A stretch of DNA of 64,000 nt from Clostridium sp. 'White wine YQ' (GCF_028728205.1 NZ_JAQYUU010000001.1:2030082-2094081), one strand, 5' to 3'. Positions 52,052-61,028 are shown, numbered from the stretch's first letter. The notes: a model not told the origin generated them from the letters alone. Translations and numbers: made by a program.

Positions 52052-52903
52052 CTAATTCCCCCAAACACTGAAGGTTAATAGATTTTCAACATTGGGTTTA
52101 CTTCCTCTAATATTTGCAAAATATTTATTTGCTTTTTCTCTTAAAATAAGCCCTTCAAAAGTAACTTCACCTTTTCTTATACCGATAAATTCTTTCTCTA
52201 ACCCCTTAATTTCCTCAATTCCACCTGATAATAAGATATAATTTTCTTCAAATTTATCAATTGCTATGCTTTGTAATATTCTTCCCTTGTGAATCACAGT
52301 AATGTAGTCAGCAATCTTATCTAAATCAGAGGTTATATGTGTTGAAAAAAATACTGATCTTTCACCATCTTCTACAAATTCTCTAAGTATATCTAGTACT
52401 TCAATCCTTGCTATTGGATCTAACCCTGCTGTTGGCTCATCTAATATTAATAGTTTAGGTTCATGAGCTAACGCTAGTGCTAACATTGCTTTAGTCTTCA
52501 TACCTTTAGAAAACTCACTTATCTTAATATCTAATGGCAACTTCCACAAGGATGCATATTTTCTAAATTTATTTTCGTTCCAACATTCATAAAAATTTTT
52601 TATAGCTTTTGAGTGATTTATCAAAGTAGAGCCTTCCATGAAATAACTTTCATCTGGAACGTATCCAATTTGTGATTTTACATATACCTCATCCTGAACA
52701 TTATCTTTACCCATTATCTTTATAGTTCCTGCGGATTTTCCTATGGCATTTAAAATCAATTTTATAGTTGTTGTCTTTCCTGCACCATTTTCACCTACAA
52801 AGCCCATTATGCTGCCTTTTTCTAGATTAAATGATATATTTTCTAACTTAAATCCACGAAATTCTTTGTTTAAATTTTTAACCTCTAATATATTCTCTAG
52901 CAT
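52052..52903 (-). CDS. ABC exporter ATPase (YtrB-like)
   Basis: 283 aa. Walker A GENGAGKTT, signature FSKGMKTKAMLALALA (a degenerate form usual in this exporter class), Walker B LLILDEPTAGLDP, H-loop FFSTHI. Works with the two membrane proteins downstream. Confidence 0.85.
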   Translation of the reverse strand: MLENILEVKNLNKEFRGFKLENISFNLEKGSIMGFVGENGAGKTTTIKLILNAIGKSAGTIKIMGKDNVQDEVYVKSQIGYVPDESYFMEGSTLINHSKAIKNFYECWNENKFRKYASLWKLPLDIKISEFSKGMKTKAMLALALAHEPKLLILDEPTAGLDPIARIEVLDILREFVEDGERSVFFSTHITSDLDKIADYITVIHKGRILQSIAIDKFEENYILLSGGIEEIKGLEKEFIGIRKGEVTFEGLILREKANKYFANIRGSKPNVENLLTFSVWGN

Positions 52904-52905
52904 AG

Positions 52906-53277
52906 CTACCCCCTGTATAACTCCTCAATTATTTTTATAATATCTTCTTTACTTACCCCAGCTTCTTTAATCTCTAGTACTTTCATCTTATATTCTTCTA
53001 AAAGTTTCTCTCTTTTCTCTTTTAAAAGTTTAGTAGTATCTATGCTATTTACAAATGTCCCCTTACCTGAAACGGTGTAGATATACCCCTCACGTTCTAA
53101 ATCCATATATGCCCTTTTGGTGGTAATCGTACTAATATTTAATTCTTTAGATAATTGTCTTACTGAAGGAAGAGCTTCATTAAATTTTATTTTTCCTAAA
53201 AGTATATTTTCTTTTATACAAATCTCAATCTGTTCATACATAGGCAAATCACTGCTATAATCAATGTTTATATTCAT
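52906..53277 (-). CDS. GntR-family regulator, YtrA type
   Basis: 123 aa. Winged helix (PMYEQIEICIKENILLGKIKFNEALPSVRQLSKELNISTITTKRAYMDLEREGYIYT...) with only a short C-terminal dimerisation tail, as in YtrA. It sits two bases ahead of the ATPase gene. YtrA-type operons often respond to cell-envelope antibiotics; this link is family knowledge only. Confidence 0.87.
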   Translation of the reverse strand: MNINIDYSSDLPMYEQIEICIKENILLGKIKFNEALPSVRQLSKELNISTITTKRAYMDLEREGYIYTVSGKGTFVNSIDTTKLLKEKREKLLEEYKMKVLEIKEAGVSKEDIIKIIEELYRG

Positions 53278-53302
53278 AAACTCCTCCTTTCAATTCTTTA
53301 AC

Positions 53303-53323
53303 TGTGTATATCGTATATACACA
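53303..53323. promoter_or_regulatory. Palindromic operator for the GntR regulator
   Basis: TGTGTATAT-CGT-ATATACACA, nine-base perfect arms, directly downstream of the -10 box and 26 bp before the regulator start, fitting autorepression. Confidence 0.7.
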
Positions 53324-53351
53324 CAATATCATTTGTAATATTTTTTGTCAA
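53323..53351 (-). promoter_or_regulatory. Promoter of the GntR-ABC operon
   Basis: TTGACA (53351-53346), 17-nt spacer, TATTGT (53328-53323). Confidence 0.7.
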
Positions 53352-53375
53352 CTTTTACATTTGATCCCATAAGAG

Positions 53376-53400
53376 AAAGACTAATCAAAAACTGATTAGC
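53376..53400 (-). terminator. Terminator of splB
   Basis: CTAATC pairs with GATTAG across AGTTTTT (53382-53400), followed by TCTTTCTC; a weak stem just after the splB stop. Confidence 0.5.
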
Positions 53401-53410
53401 CCCTAATCTT

Positions 53411-54421
53411 CTATATTATATAATTTATAGCTCCCTCTCCAAAACTCTTAGTGATTCTCTCTTTAAAGAATTCCTTCATATTCTTTAATTCCTCATCCTT
53501 ATATACATATTTACCGTAACCAAATTGCCCATACTTAAACTTTCTTATTTCCTCCTCCATTGGTAATAAGCTTTTGGGATAAATACTTAATATATTGTCT
53601 TTTGCTCTTTTAGTAAACCTATGGGATATAACTTCAAACATTGGGTTTTTCCCAATAAACATCTTATCAATTTTGTCCATTAGTATATTATAATCCTCTT
53701 CCCAATTATCATATAAAAACACTGGAGCTATGATAAATCCTAATGGATAGCCAGCATTTGATACTTTTAATGCCGCATCAAGCCTATCATCTAAAAGTGA
53801 TGTATTATGCTCAAATTTTCGAATAACTTCACTTGCATTTATGCTAAATCTTATTGTTGTTCTTCCATTATGCTTAATATCTAAAAGCCCATCTATATCA
53901 TTATATTTAGTCACAAAACGAAATTTTGAATTAGTATTTTCACCAAAATATTCAATTGCAGTTCTTAATGCTCCAGTATACCCTTCAACAGGTACCGGGT
54001 CTGAAGTTGCTGCACCTTCAAATATTGTAATTTCAGGAAGTCTTTCATTTATATATTTATCAGCCTTTTTTAGAATCTCTTCAATATTTACATGAATCTT
54101 TATATAGGGTTTCTTTCCCATTTGAGTATTTAAATAGCAGTATTCACACATACCCATACAACCACTTACTAATGGCAATTGATAATGTGCAGAAGGCTTA
54201 CAGGATTGAAACTCTAAAGTTTTTCTAACTCCAACTACTAAGGTACTTTTGCTTTCTAAGTATTTTTCACTAGGGTTTGTTCCCGGAATTCCTGTGATTC
54301 TTCCATTTTTAGAGTACATTATTTCGATATCACTATTGGATTTAAATTTTTCTAATAGTTCTTCACCTAAAGGATAATTTAAAGCATCATTTTCAAATAT
54401 TACTCGCTTAGGTATAAACAT
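53411..54421 (-). CDS. splB: Spore photoproduct lyase family radical SAM protein
   Basis: 336 aa. The cluster motif CMGMCEYCYL (CxxxCxxC) lies at about 90-98, with KPSAHYQLPLVSGC before it and TKYNDIDGLLD after it, as in SplB. The enzyme repairs 5-thyminyl-5,6-dihydrothymine in germinating spores, implying a spore-former. Divergent from the siroheme protein gene. Confidence 0.9.
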   Translation of the reverse strand: MFIPKRVIFENDALNYPLGEELLEKFKSNSDIEIMYSKNGRITGIPGTNPSEKYLESKSTLVVGVRKTLEFQSCKPSAHYQLPLVSGCMGMCEYCYLNTQMGKKPYIKIHVNIEEILKKADKYINERLPEITIFEGAATSDPVPVEGYTGALRTAIEYFGENTNSKFRFVTKYNDIDGLLDIKHNGRTTIRFSINASEVIRKFEHNTSLLDDRLDAALKVSNAGYPLGFIIAPVFLYDNWEEDYNILMDKIDKMFIGKNPMFEVISHRFTKRAKDNILSIYPKSLLPMEEEIRKFKYGQFGYGKYVYKDEELKNMKEFFKERITKSFGEGAINYII

Positions 54422-54516
54422 ATAATCACCTCAAGTTTATTATGTTTCAATTTAATTATTAAATGTATCTTAGATTACAGACAAAATGCTATTTATATAT
54501 TAAAATACTGATATAA

Positions 54517-54537
54517 AGTGTTTTAAGTTAAACTAAT
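54517..54537 (+). repeat. Remnant of repeat family 1 (left end only)
   Basis: AGTGTTTTAAGTTAAACTAAT matches the left end of copy B with one mismatch, then homology stops. It is 11 bp upstream of the ribosome site of the siroheme protein gene. Confidence 0.5.
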
Positions 54538-54560
54538 GATATTAATTGGAGGATGCGGAT

Positions 54561-55256
54561 ATGCCACACTATGGTAATTTACAAAAAGTTAGAGATGGAA
54601 AAAGAACTTTTGGGATAACACCACATATCCCTGGTGGATTTATTACTCCTGACAATCTTATAAAAATAGCTGAAGTTGCGAAAAAGTATAATGCTGTTCT
54701 AAAAATAACATCTGGACAAAGAATATTAATAACTAATCTTCAGGAAGAAGATTTAGAAAACATATGGAATGAACTAGGCATGGAACCAGCTGTTAAAAAT
54801 ATTTACTCAGTAAAAAATGTTGAAATATGTCCAGCTGCCTTCTGTAAAAGATCAAAGGCAAATACCATGACAATTGGAATGAGACTTTCTAAAAAGTTTC
54901 ACGGTGCATCTATGCCTAATAGAGCAAAAATCGGAGTTGCAGGTTGTAGAAATGCCTGTGGTGGGGTTTACTCAAAGGATGTTGGTGTAATTGCTGACAA
55001 AACTGGTTTTAGAGTGACTGCTGGTGGATCTTCTGGCTATAATCCTAGAATTGCAGACATAATCGCAGTAGATGTTACAGAAGAAATAGCTTATGAATTA
55101 GTAGAGAAAATATTTGCTTTCTATCAAAAGAATGCTAGTTTTGGAGAAAAAGTTAGTGATTTTATTGAGAGAATTGGTTTAGATAAGTTTAAAAAAGGAG
55201 TAGATGCTCAAGATCCTAAGGAATTTGATTATAATCATCAAAATGAAATTGTATAG
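54561..55256 (+). CDS. Stand-alone siroheme/4Fe-4S nitrite-sulfite reductase domain protein
   Basis: 231 aa. N-terminal ferredoxin-like half (KRTFGITPHIPGGFITPDNLIKIAEVAKKYN, TSGQRILI) and cluster half with CPAAFC and GCRNACGG. The second motif is canonical C-X3-C; the first is C-X4-C where C-X5-C is usual. Similar small proteins act as assimilatory-type sulfite reductases. No flavin or ferredoxin partner is adjacent. ATG 54561 with GGAGG 8 nt upstream. Confidence 0.82.
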   Translation: MPHYGNLQKVRDGKRTFGITPHIPGGFITPDNLIKIAEVAKKYNAVLKITSGQRILITNLQEEDLENIWNELGMEPAVKNIYSVKNVEICPAAFCKRSKANTMTIGMRLSKKFHGASMPNRAKIGVAGCRNACGGVYSKDVGVIADKTGFRVTAGGSSGYNPRIADIIAVDVTEEIAYELVEKIFAFYQKNASFGEKVSDFIERIGLDKFKKGVDAQDPKEFDYNHQNEIV

Positions 55257-55259
55257 TTA

Positions 55260-55296
55260 AAAGGCTTCTCAAAGTAATTTTGAGAAGCCTTTATTA
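55260..55296. terminator. Bidirectional terminator
   Basis: AAAGGCTTCTCAAA pairs with TTTGAGAAGCCTTT; serves the siroheme protein gene and the convergent PTS gene. Confidence 0.85.
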
Positions 55297-57300
55297 TTAA
55301 TTTAAAGTTATGTCTGCTGAATTTTCTCCATCCTTTTTGTTTCCTAATTGAACGTTAATTTCTTTTACTGCATCCATATTTGTAACAATCACTGGAGTAA
55401 TATTACTCTTAGCTTTTTCTTTAATTATGTCTAGATCAAAAGTTAATAATAAATCACCCTTTTTAACTTTATCTCCTTGGTTTACGTGCGCTATAAAACC
55501 TTCACCATTTAATTCAACAGTATCAATACCAACATGAATCAACATTTCAAGTCCATCAATAGTTTCAATTGCTACTGCATGCTTAGTTGGGAATAATACT
55601 TTTACTTCTCCGTCAGCCGGGGCATGTACTTCATTTCCTACTGGAATTATTGCAAATCCGTCCCCTAACATTTTACCTGCAAAAACTTCATCTGGTACCT
55701 TATCTAAAGTAACTATTTCTCCCTCAATTGGAGTTGCTAAATTAGCTACTGTTCCGCTAGCTACTTTTTTAGTATCTTCTGCTATTTCATTAACTTCAAC
55801 CGCACTTGTAGTCGGAACGTATCCGCCATTAGCAATTATAGCTTTTATATCATCTTTGATTTTTTCTGCTTCAGTTCCAAAAATTGCTTGAACATTACTT
55901 CCTGCAACTAATATACCAGCAGCTCCAAGGGCTTTTAGTGTCGCTTGGTCAACTACTGAAGGATCTTTTAATGTTAGTCTTAATCTTGTTATACAAGCAT
56001 CTAAAACTTCTATATTATCTTTTCCACCAATTGCTTCTAATACTTTGGCTGCTCTTTCGCTACCTTTTGCATTAATCGGTGCAATTGCATTTTCATCTTC
56101 ATCTTCTCTACCTGGTGTTTTTGCATTTGTAGCTTTTATTGTAAAGTAGAATACAACAAAATACATAGCAAAATATATTATACCAACTACCCAAATAAGT
56201 AATGGATGTCCTGCAAATTTAAATCCTAGTAGATAATCAATAAATGATGCTGAGAATGTATATCCTAATCTTATATGTAATAAGCTAGTAATTATTCCGG
56301 ATAAAAATGCTGCAGCAACATGGAATACAAATAGTATTGGTGCTACGAATATGAAAGAGAATTCTATTGGCTCAGTTATTCCTGTTAAGAAGGCAACAAA
56401 TGCAGCTGAAATCATCATACCCGCTACTTTCTTTCGGTTCTCTTTTTTTGCAGCAGCAATCATAGCAACAGCTGCTCCAGGAAGTCCAAACATCAATACA
56501 GGATATTCTGAAGCCATGAAGATACCCGCATTTGGATCTCCATGGAAATACCTTCCTGAGTCACCAAAGTAAGTTACACCATTTGAAACATATTCACCAA
56601 ATTGATATAAGAATGCTGGATAGTACATATGATGTAATCCAACAGGAATAAGTAATCTCTTACCAGCAGCATAAAATGCTGGACCTAAGACTGATGTACT
56701 TGCCCATTGTGAAAATGTATTAATTCCATCTTGAATTGGTCCCCATATTTGCACGCCAATTGTTGCAAATATTAAAGCTGCAATAGATGTTATAATTGGA
56801 ACAAATCTTTTTCCACCAAAAAAACCTAATACTTGAGGTAATTTTATATCATGGAACCTATTATATAAAGCACCTGCAATTAACCCTATTATTATTCCAC
56901 CAAAAACTCCCATGTTAATAGTTGTTTTTGATACTATGTCAGCATATGCTGATGAGTTTACAAAAGCATCTAATGAAACATGTTGCTCTGATGCTGTTTT
57001 TGTTGCTAACGCTAAAGCAGCATTAGCACTTGCTACTTTTATAATTGCTTGTAATATTAATTGACCTACTACAGCAGCTAAAGCAGCTACAGCTTCTCCC
57101 CCTGAAAATCCTATGGCTACACCAACAGCAAATATCATTGGTAAGTTAGTGAATATTGCATCACCTGCTTGAGCCATGTAAGGTATGTTTAGTAAGTCTG
57201 GTTGTCCAAATCTTAATAGTAAACCGGCAGCTGGTAAAACTGATACTGGTAACATTAATGACTTACCTATCTTTTGAAGTACTGAAAAAAGTTTCTTCAT
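55297..57300 (-). CDS. PTS glucose/N-acetylglucosamine EIICBA
   Basis: 667 aa with all three domains in one chain. EIIC about 1-385 (ten helices, GITEPIEFSFIF loop); linker TPGREDEDE; EIIB about 415-490 with phospho-Cys in LDACITRLRL; EIIA about 520-650 with HAPADG and active His in MLIHVGIDTVEL. It imports and phosphorylates a hexose. The linker and the LHHMYYP region favour NagE/NagP (GlcNAc), but clostridial glucose permeases share this layout. Confidence 0.88.
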   Translation of the reverse strand: MKKLFSVLQKIGKSLMLPVSVLPAAGLLLRFGQPDLLNIPYMAQAGDAIFTNLPMIFAVGVAIGFSGGEAVAALAAVVGQLILQAIIKVASANAALALATKTASEQHVSLDAFVNSSAYADIVSKTTINMGVFGGIIIGLIAGALYNRFHDIKLPQVLGFFGGKRFVPIITSIAALIFATIGVQIWGPIQDGINTFSQWASTSVLGPAFYAAGKRLLIPVGLHHMYYPAFLYQFGEYVSNGVTYFGDSGRYFHGDPNAGIFMASEYPVLMFGLPGAAVAMIAAAKKENRKKVAGMMISAAFVAFLTGITEPIEFSFIFVAPILFVFHVAAAFLSGIITSLLHIRLGYTFSASFIDYLLGFKFAGHPLLIWVVGIIYFAMYFVVFYFTIKATNAKTPGREDEDENAIAPINAKGSERAAKVLEAIGGKDNIEVLDACITRLRLTLKDPSVVDQATLKALGAAGILVAGSNVQAIFGTEAEKIKDDIKAIIANGGYVPTTSAVEVNEIAEDTKKVASGTVANLATPIEGEIVTLDKVPDEVFAGKMLGDGFAIIPVGNEVHAPADGEVKVLFPTKHAVAIETIDGLEMLIHVGIDTVELNGEGFIAHVNQGDKVKKGDLLLTFDLDIIKEKAKSNITPVIVTNMDAVKEINVQLGNKKDGENSADITLN

Positions 57301-57385
57301 TATGATTCCTCCTATGTTTTATGTATAAAAAAATATATATCTGAAGCAAAAATATTATTAGTCTTTTATTTACTTCAGTATAAAA

Positions 57386-57449
57386 ACAAAAAGAAAGCAC
57401 GAGCAAAAGAATATAACTATCCCATAGTTATTTCTTTAAGCTCGTGCCT
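57386..57449 (-). terminator. Antitermination leader of the PTS gene
   Basis: GCACGAGC pairs with GCTCGTGC (57397-57447), enclosing an inner stem AAAGAA-ATAACTA/TAGTTAT-A-TTCTTT, then TTTCTTTTTG. It lies between the antiterminator gene and the PTS gene; the inner stem is a candidate protein-binding RNA site. Confidence 0.7.
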
Positions 57450-57468
57450 AATTAAATAGTAACACTAC

Positions 57469-58296
57469 TTATAATTCTTTAATTCTATTTATATGAAGAG
57501 CGATATATCCTATCTCATCTTCAGGAATCTTAATAGAAAATAAATTTTCCATCTTTATTGCAACTTTTATCGCAATGTCGTACTGATTATAAAATTCTTT
57601 TTTTATTATGTCAAGCAAATTATTTTTAATATTTTTTTTATTTTTAACTCTCTCTATCATAAAATTTAAGTGAGTAATGGTTCTCACATAGCCTAAAGAA
57701 CCTCTATCTGGTGTTTTTCCTAAAAGCTTATATAAGAAATCCATAATCTCGCCTACTTTTTTAGTATAGGCTAAAGTTGCTCCAACTTCTTGCTCTCCTA
57801 TAGCTGCATTAATATGCATACAGATAAAGCCAATCTCATCATTAGGTAATTTAATATTAAATCTTTCATTTATCATATTTAGAGCTTTTTCAGCAAGTGC
57901 ATATTCTTTTGAGTATAAAGCTTCTAACTCATGTAAAAATGGATTTTCAATTCGTATTCCTTCATTTGCTCTTGTAATTGCAAAATTAATATGATCTGGA
58001 AGGGATACATGTATAGCACCATTAATTTTAACATCCAATTCCTTTTCACATAATGAAATTATTTCTTCTGAAATTCCTACTATTTCACCATTTATATCCT
58101 GTAAAACTCTATTAAAGTTTTCTTTTGATTTAAATGATTGCTTTATAAATATATTTTCTATCTTATCTTCTGGAAGTCTAGTACCTTTTGTTGTATTAAA
58201 TCCAATACCTTTACCCACTAAAACAAATTCATTAGAATCTTTTTCAGCAATTACAACATTATTATTTAAAACTTTTTTTATTACGTACTCCTCCAT
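57469..58296 (-). CDS. BglG/LicT-family transcription antiterminator
   Basis: 275 aa. N-terminal RNA-binding CAT domain (1-55, KVLNNNVVIAEKDSNEFVLVGKGIGF), PRD1 with VSLPDHINFAI and MHINAAIG, PRD2 with TITHLNFMIERV and ALHINRI; these histidines are the PTS phosphorylation sites. It likely acts on the terminator just downstream to allow PTS gene expression. Confidence 0.9.
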   Translation of the reverse strand: MEEYVIKKVLNNNVVIAEKDSNEFVLVGKGIGFNTTKGTRLPEDKIENIFIKQSFKSKENFNRVLQDINGEIVGISEEIISLCEKELDVKINGAIHVSLPDHINFAITRANEGIRIENPFLHELEALYSKEYALAEKALNMINERFNIKLPNDEIGFICMHINAAIGEQEVGATLAYTKKVGEIMDFLYKLLGKTPDRGSLGYVRTITHLNFMIERVKNKKNIKNNLLDIIKKEFYNQYDIAIKVAIKMENLFSIKIPEDEIGYIALHINRIKEL

Positions 58297-58427
58297 TACT
58301 TCCTCCTCACTTACAAAAATATATTAGTCTATACATATTTTTAGCAAGATTTATATCCGGACATTATATTATTTTATAATAGCTTTGATTATTAATCAAT
58401 TAGAAATGAAAACAAATAAGGACCTCA

Positions 58428-59822
58428 CTATCCATGAAGTCCAACTTTTTCTATATTTCTATTAAAATATTCTTCATCTAAAGCAATATTCTCTATTACC
58501 TTAATATAATGAGTATTTAAAATATAGTACTTAGGATGTAAGCAATTATTAACTTTCTTCACCTTTACTGCTCCATCATATATATCTAGAATTTGAACCT
58601 TTCCAATATTCATAGGAGATTCATCTAGTATTAAGCTTACATTTTTATCTTTTAAATAAGATAATACACTATTTAGTCCTTCATTTGTTTTATTTGTCTT
58701 ATTTCTATATAAATTTTCTATCCTAATCTGATTTAATTTCTCACCACCAGATATTTTTGATATATAAAATATTGAAATTACATTAAATATTTCATTTCTC
58801 TTTAATTGAACATAGTCTCCATTAATTGAATTAACTATCCCTTTAAATATTCTTACTTCTCTATCTTCAACTTCTACTTCAATACTTTCTCCTACAAGTT
58901 TTTTTAATAATTCTTTATATATACTTATATTTTCATTTGAAACTTTATTTTTAATAAAAATTGCCTTAAACTTATTACTACTTTGTGATTTAGTTGTAAC
59001 GTCTAAACTCTCTGATTTATTTGCTTCCTCTAATAATTTAATATCATTAAATTCTTCAATTTTTTCTTCTACTTCATCTTGCTTTATGTTATATTCCTCT
59101 ACTGGTGTATTTTCCTTCACTTCATCATTTTCATGCACCTCTTGTATCTCAGAAATATCTAGTTCCTCTTCAAACTTTTCCATTTCTTCAATCTCAGTAG
59201 TTTCCTCTATTTTAAGATTCTCATCCCAAACTTGATCCTCATATGTACTTTCTAACTCATCTTTTTTTGTATCTATGTTTTTTTCATAATTCTTTTCTTT
59301 TACTATTTTATAACTCTCTAATATATTCTTTCCTTGTATTTTTTCAGTTTTTTCTTCCCATTCTATTAATATAAAGGGACTATTTGAGCTGTTTTTTGAT
59401 TCAAATATAGCGATTCCACTTATAGAATTACTATATACGCCCAAATAAATTTCTTCAGTCAACATTAACTCTCTCTCACCTAAAACATTTCTTAAGTCTA
59501 CCTTAAAGTATTTCCTAGTATCTTCTTGTGTAACTATTTTCTTTAGTTCATTTTTAATTAAACTATTATCCCTATATTTCTTTACTAAGGTCATTCCTAT
59601 ATCTAAATTCTCACAGTTAAATAAGCTTTCTAAATAAAAATTAAGAGTTATGTTTTTTAGATGCCCTTTATTTTCACAATCATTTAATTCAAAACTATAT
59701 ACACTTTTATATATTTTTGAAGAGTTCTGAAAATTACCAATTAAAGATTTTCTTAAATAAAATTGTACTACTCCATTCATTATAGTTCTTTCTTTAGATG
59801 GTACAATCTTTAATACACTCAT
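58428..59822 (-). CDS. Acidic low-complexity protein, hypothetical
   Basis: 464 aa. N-terminal part (about 1-175) looks beta-rich; the middle (about 180-285) is a disordered run of Glu, Asp and Lys; the C-terminal part (about 290-464) has two short beta motifs (VRIFKGIVNSINGDYVQLKR and IGKVQILDIYDGAVKVKKV). No family recognised. ATG 59822 is chosen because GGGGAG lies just upstream. Confidence 0.7.
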   Translation of the reverse strand: MSVLKIVPSKERTIMNGVVQFYLRKSLIGNFQNSSKIYKSVYSFELNDCENKGHLKNITLNFYLESLFNCENLDIGMTLVKKYRDNSLIKNELKKIVTQEDTRKYFKVDLRNVLGERELMLTEEIYLGVYSNSISGIAIFESKNSSNSPFILIEWEEKTEKIQGKNILESYKIVKEKNYEKNIDTKKDELESTYEDQVWDENLKIEETTEIEEMEKFEEELDISEIQEVHENDEVKENTPVEEYNIKQDEVEEKIEEFNDIKLLEEANKSESLDVTTKSQSSNKFKAIFIKNKVSNENISIYKELLKKLVGESIEVEVEDREVRIFKGIVNSINGDYVQLKRNEIFNVISIFYISKISGGEKLNQIRIENLYRNKTNKTNEGLNSVLSYLKDKNVSLILDESPMNIGKVQILDIYDGAVKVKKVNNCLHPKYYILNTHYIKVIENIALDEEYFNRNIEKVGLHG

Positions 59823-59904
59823 TCTCCATCTCCCCACCTTAAATTTTCTTACTATTAATATATTTATTCAAAATGCACCAAATTTGTTCTTTAATTTCTA
59901 AAAT

Positions 59905-59945
59905 AAAAAGACAGGGATCATATCACTAATTGAAATAATCCCTGC
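59905..59945 (-). terminator. Terminator of the DUF4489-like pair
   Basis: CAGGGAT pairs with ATCCCTG (59912-59944), then CTTTTTATTTT on the minus strand. Confidence 0.75.
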
Positions 59946-59952
59946 ACAAAAA

Positions 59953-60411
59953 TCAGCCTACTGCTAATGCACTTAATGTTGCATTTGTTATTGTCAAGCC
60001 TGGCGCTATACCTATAAAGGAATTTGCAGCTAGTTGAATACTATAGGTATAAATTCCTTTTGTATTGATAGTATCTAAAAATTGAAATGCAAATGATTCT
60101 GCTTCAAGCAATTCTGCTATTGATGAGAATACATAGGTTCCCCCTATTGTTTGCTCTACACCTTGGTTATTAGATCTTTTTATAGTAAACGCTAAATTTA
60201 CATTTAGTTCTGCTGGCATATTTATTTGAGCCGTAAATGATAGTAATACTGAAGGATCTCTAAGTGTTGTAGTATCAATTGTAACACTTACTACTGGAAC
60301 ATTTTTTATAAGCGGGGTTGTAAAAACAGGAAATGGTCCTACGCCTCCAGTTGCAGCATTTAACACTACATTTGATTCCCTATTATCATAGCCTTCGCAA
60401 ATTAAATTCAT
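59953..60411 (-). CDS. DUF4489-like protein, paralogue 2
   Basis: 152 aa, beta-rich, no membrane segment, cysteine almost absent. VPVVSVTIDTTTLRDPSVLLSF, YVFSSIAELLEAESFAFQF and ITNATLSALAVG match the layout of clostridial DUF4489 proteins, which normally carry several cysteines. It is a close paralogue of the gene upstream. AGGGGG before ATG. Confidence 0.7.
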   Translation of the reverse strand: MNLICEGYDNRESNVVLNAATGGVGPFPVFTTPLIKNVPVVSVTIDTTTLRDPSVLLSFTAQINMPAELNVNLAFTIKRSNNQGVEQTIGGTYVFSSIAELLEAESFAFQFLDTINTKGIYTYSIQLAANSFIGIAPGLTITNATLSALAVG

Positions 60412-60433
60412 ATTTTGAGCCCCCTAACTTTTA

Positions 60434-60865
60434 TCATGCTTGGTCGACTGCTAAAGCGCTTAAAACTGCATTAGTAATCGTTAATCCTGGTGCAATACCT
60501 ATAAATGAATTTGGTGCCACTTGTACTGTGTAGGTGAAATTTCCTCTAGCATTACCATTGTCAAAGAACTGGAATGAAAAAGCCTCAGCTTCTAATAATT
60601 CAGCTATAGATGAAAATACATAAGTTCCCCCAATTGTTTGTACCCCACCTTGTGAACTATATTTTTTTATGGTAAATGCCAAATTTACATTTAATTCTGC
60701 TGGCATATTTATTTGAGCTGTAAAAGTTAAAAGAGTCGCTGGATTTCTTAATGGTGTAGTATCTATTGAAACACTTACTACAGGCATTTCCTCTACTAGT
60801 GGAGTTGTGAAAACTGGAAATGGTCCAACACCACCTGTGTTTGCCCTTAAAATAACTTCACTCAT
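60434..60865 (-). CDS. DUF4489-like protein, paralogue 1
   Basis: 143 aa and colinear with its neighbour over nearly the whole length (shared GGVGPFPVFTTPL, TAQINMPAELNVNLAFTIK, GGTYVFSSIAELLEAE, NSFIGIAPGLTITNA). The pair is a tandem duplication sharing one operon. AGGAGG before ATG. Function unknown; a spore-surface role is only a guess. Confidence 0.72.
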   Translation of the reverse strand: MSEVILRANTGGVGPFPVFTTPLVEEMPVVSVSIDTTPLRNPATLLTFTAQINMPAELNVNLAFTIKKYSSQGGVQTIGGTYVFSSIAELLEAEAFSFQFFDNGNARGNFTYTVQVAPNSFIGIAPGLTITNAVLSALAVDQA

Positions 60866-60978
60866 TTACTTACCTCCTAATTAGATTTAGCATAGAAAAT
60901 GGTCGTCTTATATAAGTTATTCACGTTCTCGACATGATGTTACATTTTCTGCAAATTAACTATGTAAATATAAATAGG

Positions 60979-61023
60979 CAAAAAAATTCACTAAAACTAA
61001 ATTTAGTCCTAGTGAATTTTTAA
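60979..61023 (-). terminator. Terminator of the 46-aa gene
   Basis: AAAAATTCACTA pairs with TAGTGAATTTTT (60981-61021) with inner ACTAAATTTAGT; T run on the minus strand. Confidence 0.75.
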
Positions 61024-61028
61024 GTATT

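Noticed and set aside
59953..60865. Tandem genes as one broken gene (frameshift)
   Set aside because: Each has its own ribosome site, start and full-length domain; colinear homology shows duplication, not splitting.
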